NCBI GenBank assembly: GCA_020847775.1
Contig: JADLBI010000057.1
Coordinates: forward strand, 1 to 12,410
Reading direction: 5' to 3'
Source of the DNA: Opitutaceae bacterium
Lineage (GTDB): Bacteria > Verrucomicrobiota > Verrucomicrobiia > Opitutales > Opitutaceae
DNA: 12,410 bases
Part shown: positions 6,211-12,131 of the stretch, in pieces
Position numbering within the stretch: position 1 is the stretch's first letter
How the letters are laid out: each line of letters opens with the position of its first letter
Position numbers and translations under genes: made by a program
The notes under the pieces: generated by a model
Databases searched by the model: none
What the model was told of the DNA's origin: nothing
What the model saw: only the letters and a program-made list of their open reading frames with translations

Positions 6211-7233
6211 ATGAAAGTTGGAATCGTTGGCGCCTCCGGTTACACCGGGGAAGTGTTGGTGCAACTGCTCCTTGGCCATCCTCAGGTCGAGCTCACGACC
6301 GTCACGTCCCGCACACACGCGGGCAAGGCGCTGTCCAAAGTCATCCCGTCGCTGCGCGGCGCGGACACTGGCCTATGCTTCGTGGACTCCGATCCCGCGG
6401 CGCTGGCCGCCAGCGACGTGAGTTTGTTTTTCCTCGCGTTGCCGCACGGCGCGGCGGCGACCTACGCCCGCGCCCTCGTGGCCGCTGGCAAGAAGGTCAT
6501 CGACTTGAGCGCCGATTTCCGCATCGCCGATCTCGCCACCTATCAACGCTACTACGGCGAGCATCATGCGCCGGAGTTGATCAAATCCGCACGCTACGTG
6601 ATTCCGGAACTCGCCGCGCCGTCGTGGAAAACCGAGGCCGCGCTGGTGGCCGCGCCGGGCTGTTATCCGACCAGCATGCTCGTGCCGCTAGCCCCCTTGC
6701 TCAAGGCCGGGATCGTCTCGCGCGAACACATCGTGGTCAACTCATTCAGCGGCGTCAGCGGCGCGGGCAAGAAAGTCGAGGAGGCCTATCTCTACGTCGA
6801 ACGCGCCGAAAGCGCCAAGGCCTATGGGCTGACCAAGCACCGGCACTTGGCGGAAGTCGAAGAGCAACTCGCGTTGCATACTGGCGCGCCAGTCGTGCTC
6901 CAGTTTAACCCGCATCTCGCGCCGATGCGGCGCGGCATCGCGACCACCATCACTGTGCCGGCAGTCAAACCAGACATCACTGCGCTCTACGCGGCGTGGG
7001 CGGCGACTTACGGCGGTTCGCCGTTTGTGCAAATCCTGCCCTCGGATGAGACCCCCGACACCGCGCACGTCGTCGGCACGAATCGCATCGACATCTCCGC
7101 GGTGTTCGATCCGCGCACCAAGAATTTCGTGCTTACGGCCGCCGAGGACAACCTGGTCAAAGGCGCCGGTGGCCAGGCCGTGCAGATCATGAACCTCTGG
7201 TGTGGTTTTCCCGAAACCGCCGGGCTGATTTGA
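6211..7233 (+). CDS. argC: N-acetyl-gamma-glutamyl-phosphate reductase
   Basis: This enzyme reduces N-acetylglutamyl 5-phosphate with NADPH to N-acetylglutamate semialdehyde, the third step of arginine synthesis. From the ATG at 6211 it has 340 residues, typical of the shorter ArgC type. The Rossmann nucleotide motif GIVGASGYTGEVL (4-16) is at the extreme N-terminus, which fixes the start; a TTG nine bases earlier is less likely. FFLALPHGAA (73-82) and IDLSADFR (97-104) follow. Catalytic Cys151 is in AAPGCYPTS. NSFSGVSGAGKK (177-188) and the His pair in TKHRHLAEVEEQL (208-220) are also conserved. It is probably transcribed from its own promoter downstream of the ribosomal terminator. It converges on argJ, with 33 bp between stop codons. 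Confidence 0.97.
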   Translation: MKVGIVGASGYTGEVLVQLLLGHPQVELTTVTSRTHAGKALSKVIPSLRGADTGLCFVDSDPAALAASDVSLFFLALPHGAAATYARALVAAGKKVIDLSADFRIADLATYQRYYGEHHAPELIKSARYVIPELAAPSWKTEAALVAAPGCYPTSMLVPLAPLLKAGIVSREHIVVNSFSGVSGAGKKVEEAYLYVERAESAKAYGLTKHRHLAEVEEQLALHTGAPVVLQFNPHLAPMRRGIATTITVPAVKPDITALYAAWAATYGGSPFVQILPSDETPDTAHVVGTNRIDISAVFDPRTKNFVLTAAEDNLVKGAGGQAVQIMNLWCGFPETAGLI

Positions 7234-7239
7234 ATGTAG

Positions 7240-7251
7240 GGCGAGATCGCC
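7240..7251. repeat. Small palindrome between argC and argJ stops
   Basis: GGCGA (7240-7244) and TCGCC (7247-7251) form a perfect 5-bp stem with a 2-nt centre, in the 33-bp convergent spacer. There is no clear T-run on either side, so I cannot call it a terminator. It may assist termination in both directions or be a remnant of an intergenic repeat. Confidence 0.3.
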
Positions 7252-7266
7252 GTCCCGCCTTGCGTT

Positions 7267-8586
7267 TCAACTCCGGTAGTCGGCGTTCTCGCTCACGTAT
7301 TCGTGGGTGAGATCGCCGCCGAGGACCGTGGCTGTGCCGGTGCCTGTGCCGAGATCGATGGCGATATCCACGCACCGCTCATGCCGGGGATAATCCACCG
7401 CCGCGGTGTAAATCCCGTCGGGGGGAATGACGCTGGCATAAAGCTCGGCGGATTTTAGGAATTTCACCAAGGCTTGCTCTTTATCTGGGTTGAGCTGGAA
7501 AACGCCGTGGGCAAAAATCTCGATGCCACCGAGGTGCAGCCGCAAACGACCCAGATCGAGCCCGCCGCCATTGAGACCGCCCGCGACTTTGCCGATCGCT
7601 TGAACGAGCCGGCCGACATTCGGATCGTTGCCCGCAACGGCGCATTTGAAGAGTGGCGCGTTGACCACGGCTTTGCCGAGTTGGCGCGCGGTGGTTTCGT
7701 CAGGCGCATGGCTTACGGTGACACGCAAAACATGGCGCACACCTTCACCGTTGCGCACGACGTCCTCGGCGAGATCGTGGCAGACAATGGCGAGCGCCGC
7801 TTCAAACGCGGTGGGATTCGCGCAAGGCACGCGGCCGGAGGAAATGAGCGCCACGGTGTCTGACGTGCTCGTGTCACTGTCCACACTGATACTGTTGAAG
7901 CTCGGGCCGACGACGCGCTGCAACATCGCGCGCAGTTCGGCGCGCGGCACGGCGAGGTCGGTCAAAATATAAACCAGCATCGTCGCAAGGTTCGGCTCGA
8001 TCATGCCCGCGCCCTTGGCGATGCCGACGATGCTGCCGCCGCCCACGTCGGCGCGGCGAATTTTCGGATCAAGGTCGGTCGTCACAATGCCCTCGGCGGC
8101 GGGTAGAATCGAATCCGCTTGGAGCGCGGGCGGCAGGGTTGGCAGTGCTTCGAGCATATTATCCACCGGGAGCCCCCCGCCGATCACACCGGTGGAGGAG
8201 GGCAGAACAGTGCTGGCAGGAAGGCCGAGCAGGCTGGCGGTGGCGGTGCAGATTTTTTCCGCGTCGGCGACCCCGCCTGGCGCGCAGACATTGGAAATTT
8301 TGTTATTGATGATGATCGCGCCGAGGCGCGGCTCGGCGAGTCGCTGGCGACCGACGAGCACTGGCGCGCCGGGCAGGGCGTTGCGCGTGAAGACCGCGGC
8401 GAAGTCCGCCGTGGGCGCGTCGAGCGTGATCAACGTTAGCGTCATCTTCGCCGGCTTGGGGGCTTCGCGCGGCACGAAATCAAATCGCGTGGTGCCGGTT
8501 TTGAAACCGGCGGGCAGGGCCGCTTGCGACGCCAGCCAAGCTCGGTGGGCGTCGCGAGAGGAGAATGTCAGGGATGTGCTGGCCAC
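7267..8586 (-). CDS. argJ: Bifunctional ornithine acetyltransferase / N-acetylglutamate synthase
   Basis: ArgJ transfers the acetyl group from N-acetylornithine to glutamate, releasing ornithine and regenerating N-acetylglutamate. Some members also use acetyl-CoA. The 439 residues are longer than the usual ~390-410, mainly at the N-terminus. STGVIG (131-136) holds the oxyanion-hole Thr-Gly. KGAGMIEPNLATML (191-204) holds the autocleavage site, Ala201|Thr202, with Thr202 as nucleophile of the mature beta subunit. FKCAVAGNDPNVGR and the C-terminal DLTHEYVSENADYRS are typical. One block is altered: NNKISNVCAPGG (94-105) stands where most ArgJ have NSGNANACTG. The start is a GTG at 8586; no in-frame ATG lies upstream before the argB promoter region, and no Shine-Dalgarno is seen. 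It is the only arg gene here on the minus strand, divergent from argB. Whether it makes N-acetylglutamate from acetyl-CoA cannot be read from sequence. Confidence 0.93.
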   Translation of the reverse strand: MASTSLTFSSRDAHRAWLASQAALPAGFKTGTTRFDFVPREAPKPAKMTLTLITLDAPTADFAAVFTRNALPGAPVLVGRQRLAEPRLGAIIINNKISNVCAPGGVADAEKICTATASLLGLPASTVLPSSTGVIGGGLPVDNMLEALPTLPPALQADSILPAAEGIVTTDLDPKIRRADVGGGSIVGIAKGAGMIEPNLATMLVYILTDLAVPRAELRAMLQRVVGPSFNSISVDSDTSTSDTVALISSGRVPCANPTAFEAALAIVCHDLAEDVVRNGEGVRHVLRVTVSHAPDETTARQLGKAVVNAPLFKCAVAGNDPNVGRLVQAIGKVAGGLNGGGLDLGRLRLHLGGIEIFAHGVFQLNPDKEQALVKFLKSAELYASVIPPDGIYTAAVDYPRHERCVDIAIDLGTGTGTATVLGGDLTHEYVSENADYRS

Positions 8587-8667
8587 GTTGGTAGAACTGG
8601 AGCCGCCGGGTCCCGGTGTGAAGCGAAAACGCTGAGTGAGTGATCGTAGATATTTTTATGGAAAAAC

Positions 8668-8688
8668 CGCCCGTGGGCGCATTATGCG
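8668..8688. promoter_or_regulatory. Two adjacent palindromes in the divergent argJ-argB promoter region
   Basis: CGCCC-GT-GGGCG (8668-8679) and CGCAT-T-ATGCG (8678-8688) are both perfect inverted repeats and share two bases. They lie 82-102 bp upstream of the argJ start and 64-84 bp upstream of the argB start, where both promoters must be. This is a plausible operator for co-regulating the divergent genes. They do not match a motif I can name with confidence. Confidence 0.35.
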
Positions 8689-8751
8689 TTTAGGCTGTTT
8701 TCCAAATCTTGATCCACGCCTTTCCCGCCCAATCCCGTTGACCCTCCACTG

Positions 8752-9633
8752 ATGAATGTCGCCGAGCTCACCGCCAAAGCCAAGGTCCTCCTTGAGGCCT
8801 TGCCTTATATCCAGGATTTTCGCGGCTCCACTTTTGTCGTCAAATACGGCGGCAGCTTCATGGACGATCCCGACCCCACGGTGCGCAATTTCGTGGCCAG
8901 CGACATCGCGTTTCTCGCGGCCGTGGGGATCAACGTCGTCGTTGTGCACGGCGGCGGCAAGGCCATCACGCGTGCGATGGAGTCCTCTGGCTTGAAGGCC
9001 AATTTCATCAACGGCCTGCGCGTGACCGACGAGGCGACCATCGCCGTCGTGAAGCGCACCCTCGACGAAATCGTCAACCAGGAGGTGTGCAACGCCATCA
9101 CCTCCGCCCGCGGCAAACCCAAGGGGCTGCCGGGCGACACCGTGCTGGTTTGCGAAAAATTGCGGCAGGATGACAACGGCCAGCCGGTTGATCTCGGCTA
9201 CGTCGGCGAGGTCACCGAGGTGAAGGTGAAGCTCATCAAGAAGGAAATTGGCGAGGGGTTTATCCCCGTGATTTCCCCCGTGGCCGAGGGCTACGACGGC
9301 AAACCCTACAACGTGAACGCCGACCTCGTGGCCGGCCGTGTGGCCAGCGCCTTGCGCGCGCGGCGTTTGGTTTACATGAGCGACGTGCCCGGCCTGCTGG
9401 CCGATCCGAAAAATCCCGCGTCGCTCATCTCCACGCTCAAGATCAGCCAAGTGGACGAGCTCAAGAAGACTGGTGTGATCGACAAGGGCATGCGGCCGAA
9501 AGTGCACAGCGCCATGCGCGCGCTGCAGGACGGCGTGCAACGCGTGCACTTTGTGGACGGGCGATTGCCGCATAGTCTCCTGCTCGAGATTTTTACGGAC
9601 AAGGGCATCGGCACCGAGATCGCGCACGGCTGA
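8752..9633 (+). CDS. argB: Acetylglutamate kinase
   Basis: This enzyme phosphorylates N-acetylglutamate with ATP, the committed step in an acetyl-recycling arginine pathway. Its 293 residues exceed the E. coli form (about 258) because of an N-terminal segment of about 20 residues, MNVAELTAKAKVLLEALPYI. Such an extra helix is the mark of hexameric, arginine-inhibited acetylglutamate kinases. The amino-acid-kinase core shows VVKYGGSFM with Lys31, VVVVHGGGKAI (62-72), NGLRVTD (87-93), PYNVNADLVAG (185-195) and a final GVIDKGMRPKV block with Lys245 and Lys250. The start is the ATG at 8752, giving the expected helix. No Shine-Dalgarno is present. It heads a plus-strand series argB-argD-argF-argG with gaps of 68, 63 and 204 bp. 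Arginine inhibition is inferred from the family, not shown. Confidence 0.96.
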   Translation: MNVAELTAKAKVLLEALPYIQDFRGSTFVVKYGGSFMDDPDPTVRNFVASDIAFLAAVGINVVVVHGGGKAITRAMESSGLKANFINGLRVTDEATIAVVKRTLDEIVNQEVCNAITSARGKPKGLPGDTVLVCEKLRQDDNGQPVDLGYVGEVTEVKVKLIKKEIGEGFIPVISPVAEGYDGKPYNVNADLVAGRVASALRARRLVYMSDVPGLLADPKNPASLISTLKISQVDELKKTGVIDKGMRPKVHSAMRALQDGVQRVHFVDGRLPHSLLLEIFTDKGIGTEIAHG

Positions 9634-9701
9634 GTTCGGCGGCAGGCCTGAATACCATTGCGGGTGGTGTTGGCTGGGCCGTATATCCTTTTCTCCATTC
9701 G

Positions 9702-10919
9702 ATGAGCACGCCCTCCATTGTCCGCACCAACACCGCCGATCTTTACGATGCGCATGTGCTGAAAAACTACGCCCGCGCGCCACTGACCTTGGTGCGCGGC
9801 CGGGGCGCGCAGGTGTGGGACGACGTCGGCAACGCCTATCTCGATTTCACCTCAGGCATCGCGGTGAGCGCGTTGGGGCATTGCCATCCGCACTGGGTGG
9901 CGACGATTCAGCGCCAGGCCGGCGAGCTCATTCACACGAGCAATCTTTATCGCAACCCGAACCACGGCGAACTCGCGCGCCGTCTGGTCGGCTACGCCGG
10001 TCCGGGCCGCGTGTTCTTCTGCAATAGCGGCGGCGAAGCCGATGAGGGTATGATCAAGTTGTCCCGCCTCCACGGCGTCGCGAAAAGCGGCGTTGAGGGG
10101 AAATGCATCAAGGTGCTGGTCGCAAAGAACGCGTTTCACGGCCGCATGTTCGGCGGCATGAGCGCGACCCCGCAGGAAAAAATCCAAAAAGGGTTTCGTC
10201 CCCTCGTGCCCGGTTTCGCCGTGGCCGAATTGAACAACCTGCAAAGTTTCGCCGACCTGATGGACGACGACACGACGGCGGTGCTGGTCGAGACGATCCA
10301 GGGCGAAAGCGGCATCAACCCGTGCACGACCGAGTTTCTCGTTGGCCTGCGCAAACTGTGCGACGAGCGCAACGTGCTCATGCTGCTCGACGAAGTGCAG
10401 TGCGGCATCGGTCGCACGGGCACATTCTACGCCTTCGAGGCCGCCGGCATCCGGCCCGATGCCGTCGCGATGGCGAAAGGGCTCGGCGGCGGCTTTCCCA
10501 TCGGCGCGATCTGGATCAGCGAGCGCTTTGCGGATTTGTTTCAACCCGGTTCGCACGGCAGCACCTTTGGCGGCACGCCGCTGGCCTGCGCGGCCGGCCT
10601 CGCCGTGCTGGATGTGATCGAGCGCGAAGACTTGTTGGCGAAAGTGCGCACGCGCGGCGCGGCGTGGATCGCGGCACTGCAACAGCTCGCCGTGGATTTT
10701 CCTCAACAGCTCACCACGGTGCGCGGGCGCGGTTATCTTGTCGGCCTGCAATTAACCTCTGATCCTGCGTCCTACGTCACCGCCATGCGCGAGCAAGGTC
10801 TGCTCGTGGTCGCGGCGGGCAACAACGTCATCCGTGTGCTGCCACCGCTTACGGCCACGCCGGAGGAATTGGCGCGCTCGGTCGAAATCCTCCACGCGGT
10901 GTTAGTCGCCAAAGCGTGA
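9702..10919 (+). CDS. argD: Acetylornithine aminotransferase
   Basis: A PLP-dependent class III aminotransferase that converts N-acetylglutamate semialdehyde plus glutamate to N-acetylornithine. The 405 residues match the family. Visible motifs are YLDFTSGIAVSALGHCHP (46-63), the cofactor-phosphate loop FFCNSGGEADEGMIKL (105-120), AFHGRMFGGMSAT (144-156), ETIQGESGI (197-205), LLDEVQCGIGRTG (228-240) with PLP-contacting Asp230, and AMAKGLGGGFPIGAI (256-270) with the Schiff-base lysine Lys259. The first loop reads NSGGEADEG where most ArgD have NSGAEANEA. Related ornithine or succinylornithine aminotransferases look similar, but the position between argB and argF makes ArgD clear. The ATG at 9702 follows a pyrimidine-rich leader without Shine-Dalgarno. 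No terminator is seen between it and argB or argF. Confidence 0.95.
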   Translation: MSTPSIVRTNTADLYDAHVLKNYARAPLTLVRGRGAQVWDDVGNAYLDFTSGIAVSALGHCHPHWVATIQRQAGELIHTSNLYRNPNHGELARRLVGYAGPGRVFFCNSGGEADEGMIKLSRLHGVAKSGVEGKCIKVLVAKNAFHGRMFGGMSATPQEKIQKGFRPLVPGFAVAELNNLQSFADLMDDDTTAVLVETIQGESGINPCTTEFLVGLRKLCDERNVLMLLDEVQCGIGRTGTFYAFEAAGIRPDAVAMAKGLGGGFPIGAIWISERFADLFQPGSHGSTFGGTPLACAAGLAVLDVIEREDLLAKVRTRGAAWIAALQQLAVDFPQQLTTVRGRGYLVGLQLTSDPASYVTAMREQGLLVVAAGNNVIRVLPPLTATPEELARSVEILHAVLVAKA

Positions 10920-10937
10920 CATATCCCGCCATTTTTC

Positions 10938-10945
10938 ACTCGTGA
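10938..10945 (+). promoter_or_regulatory. ACTCGTGA motif upstream of argF (shared with argC)
   Basis: The octamer follows an ATTTTTC run and ends 37 nt before the argF ATG. With the two flanking bases it reads TCAC-TC-GTGA, a 4-bp inverted repeat. It matches the octamer found 35 nt before argC. Confidence 0.25.
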
Positions 10946-10982
10946 GCCGCGGTTTCCGGGCTTACAACGGACCCTTTATTAA

Positions 10983-11927
10983 ATGAAGCACTTCCTCAAA
11001 GAGACCGACTTCAAGGCGCACGAGCTGCCCGGCCTGTTTGCGCTGGCGCAGAGCCTGAAGAAGGGGCGCGGCCGCCACACGCCGCCGGCGCTCGCCGGGC
11101 AGTCGTGGGCGATGATTTTTGCGAAGTCCAGCACGCGCACCCGCGTGTCGTTCGAGGTCGGCATTCATGAGCTGGGAGGCCATCCGCTTTTCCTGAACAA
11201 GAACGACATCCAGCTCGGGCGCGGCGAGACGGTTGAAGACACCGCGAAGGTGTTGTCACGCTTTGTGCATGGGCTGATTGTGCGCACCTACGATCACAAC
11301 GAAGTGGAAAAACTCGCGGCCCATGGCTCGGTGCCGGTGATCAACGCGCTGACGGATTTCCTGCATCCCTGCCAGATTTACACCGATGCGTTTACGATGG
11401 CCGAACGCTGGGGCAAGGGCGGCGATTTGTTCGCTTCGCTCCAGGGCCGCAAGATCGCCTACCTCGGCGATTGCAGCTTCAACATGGCCAACTCGTGGAT
11501 CCTCGGCGGCGCGCTCTTCGGCATGAAGGTCGCGCTGGCCGGGCCCACGGAGTTTGGTCCGGGCCCCGAGATCGACGCGCTGCTCCAGACGGAGGGCTTC
11601 GCCAAGGACTACGTTTTCACGACCGACCCTTACGAAGCCGTGCGTGACGCCGACGTGGTTTATACCGACGTGTGGGCCAGCATGGGGCAGGAGGACGAGG
11701 CCAAGGAGCGCATTCGTGTGATGACGCCGTATGCTGTGACCGCGAAGCTCTTCGCCGCGGCCAAGCCCGACGCGCTGTTCATGCACTGCCTGCCGGCTCA
11801 CGCGGGTGAGGAAGTTTCGCCGGAGGTGCTCGACAACCCGCGCTCGGTCATTTTCGACGAGGCGGAAAACCGCCTCCACATGCAAAAAGCCATCATGGCC
11901 ACCCTCGCTCAAACCATCCGCGCCTGA
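10983..11927 (+). CDS. argF: Ornithine carbamoyltransferase
   Basis: This enzyme joins carbamoyl phosphate and ornithine to make citrulline. The 314 residues are the usual length. The carbamoyl-phosphate loop KSSTRTRVSFEVG (48-60) is intact, with the S-x-R-T core at Ser50 to Thr53. HPCQIYTD (128-135) and the ornithine-side SMG loop (233-235, in DVWASMGQEDE) are present, as is MHCLPAHAGEEV (267-278) with its catalytic-type Cys269. The SMG loop and HCLP favour ornithine over N-acetylornithine as substrate, in line with ArgJ making free ornithine. Two small departures: the domain-linker block reads GDCSFNMANSW (162-172), and Ala stands where HCLPAHRG is common. The start is an ATG with an A/T-rich leader and no Shine-Dalgarno. 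It is 63 bp after argD. Confidence 0.95.
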   Translation: MKHFLKETDFKAHELPGLFALAQSLKKGRGRHTPPALAGQSWAMIFAKSSTRTRVSFEVGIHELGGHPLFLNKNDIQLGRGETVEDTAKVLSRFVHGLIVRTYDHNEVEKLAAHGSVPVINALTDFLHPCQIYTDAFTMAERWGKGGDLFASLQGRKIAYLGDCSFNMANSWILGGALFGMKVALAGPTEFGPGPEIDALLQTEGFAKDYVFTTDPYEAVRDADVVYTDVWASMGQEDEAKERIRVMTPYAVTAKLFAAAKPDALFMHCLPAHAGEEVSPEVLDNPRSVIFDEAENRLHMQKAIMATLAQTIRA

Positions 11928-11932
11928 GTTCT

Positions 11933-12014
11933 GCCACGGATGGCACGGATGAACACAGATTTTACGGTTTGTGCGGAGAGCAAAAAATCTGGGCACATCT
12001 GTGCCATCGGTGGC
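11933..12014. repeat. Imperfect inverted-repeat element in the argF-argG spacer
   Basis: The left arm (11933-11963, starting GCCACGGATGGCAC) and right arm (11984-12014, ending GTGCCATCGGTGGC) are inverted copies that agree at 26 of 31 positions by hand alignment, with a 20-nt centre. The four T at the inner end of the left arm pair with four A of the right arm. It begins 5 bp after the argF stop codon. It could form a long hairpin in the transcript and act as a terminator or stabiliser. It looks like a REP- or MITE-type dispersed palindrome. No coding frame is inside. Confidence 0.75.
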
Positions 12015-12035
12015 TCAATAATAACGCACTACTAT

Positions 12036-12056
12036 TTCAAGCGTGCGAAGCTTGAA
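12036..12056. repeat. Perfect 7-bp stem-loop in the argF-argG spacer
   Basis: TTCAAGC (12036-12042) and GCTTGAA (12050-12056) are exact inverted arms around the 7-nt loop GTGCGAA. No T-run follows, so it is not a canonical terminator. It lies between the long inverted repeat and the 10-bp tandem units. Confidence 0.55.
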
Positions 12057-12081
12057 TGGGAACGCATAGTCCTGTCCGATC

Positions 12082-12111
12082 ATTCGCGTTTATTTGCGTC
12101 CATTCGCGGTT
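12082..12111. repeat. Three tandem 10-bp units before argG
   Basis: Three consecutive units ATTCGCGTTT, ATTTGCGTCC and ATTCGCGGTT fill 12082-12111 exactly. They share ATTyGCGkyy. The array ends 20 bp before the argG ATG, so it overlaps the likely promoter and 5' UTR. Similar short repeats are found between genes in some environmental bacteria (recollection, not checked here). Confidence 0.6.
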
Positions 12112-12131
12112 AAATTTTAGCATCCATTCCC

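Noticed and set aside
5577..6212. 211-codon antisense frame over rplM/rpsI
   Set aside because: It lies opposite two highly conserved ribosomal protein genes and crosses their terminator; an artefact of GC-rich codon use.
8587..8751. Classical ArgR box pair between argJ and argB
   Set aside because: The palindromes CGCATTATGCG and CGCCCGTGGGCG do not match the known 18-bp ArgR box pattern closely enough to name.
8656..9783. 375-codon antisense frame over argB
   Set aside because: Its length is notable, but it mirrors argB codons (His/Val/Gly-rich) and shows no family motif; argB is unmistakable on the other strand.
9852..10751. 299-codon antisense frame inside argD
   Set aside because: It lies wholly within argD, whose PLP motifs are intact. 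The antisense product has an unnatural composition.
11256..11996. 246-codon antisense frame over argF extending into the inverted repeat
   Set aside because: It starts inside the palindromic intergenic element and mirrors argF; no independent support.
11928..12131. Possible CRISPR fragment in the repeat-rich argF-argG spacer
   Set aside because: The repeats are palindromic pairs and 10-bp tandem units, not 24-40-bp direct repeats separated by unique spacers, and no cas gene is near.
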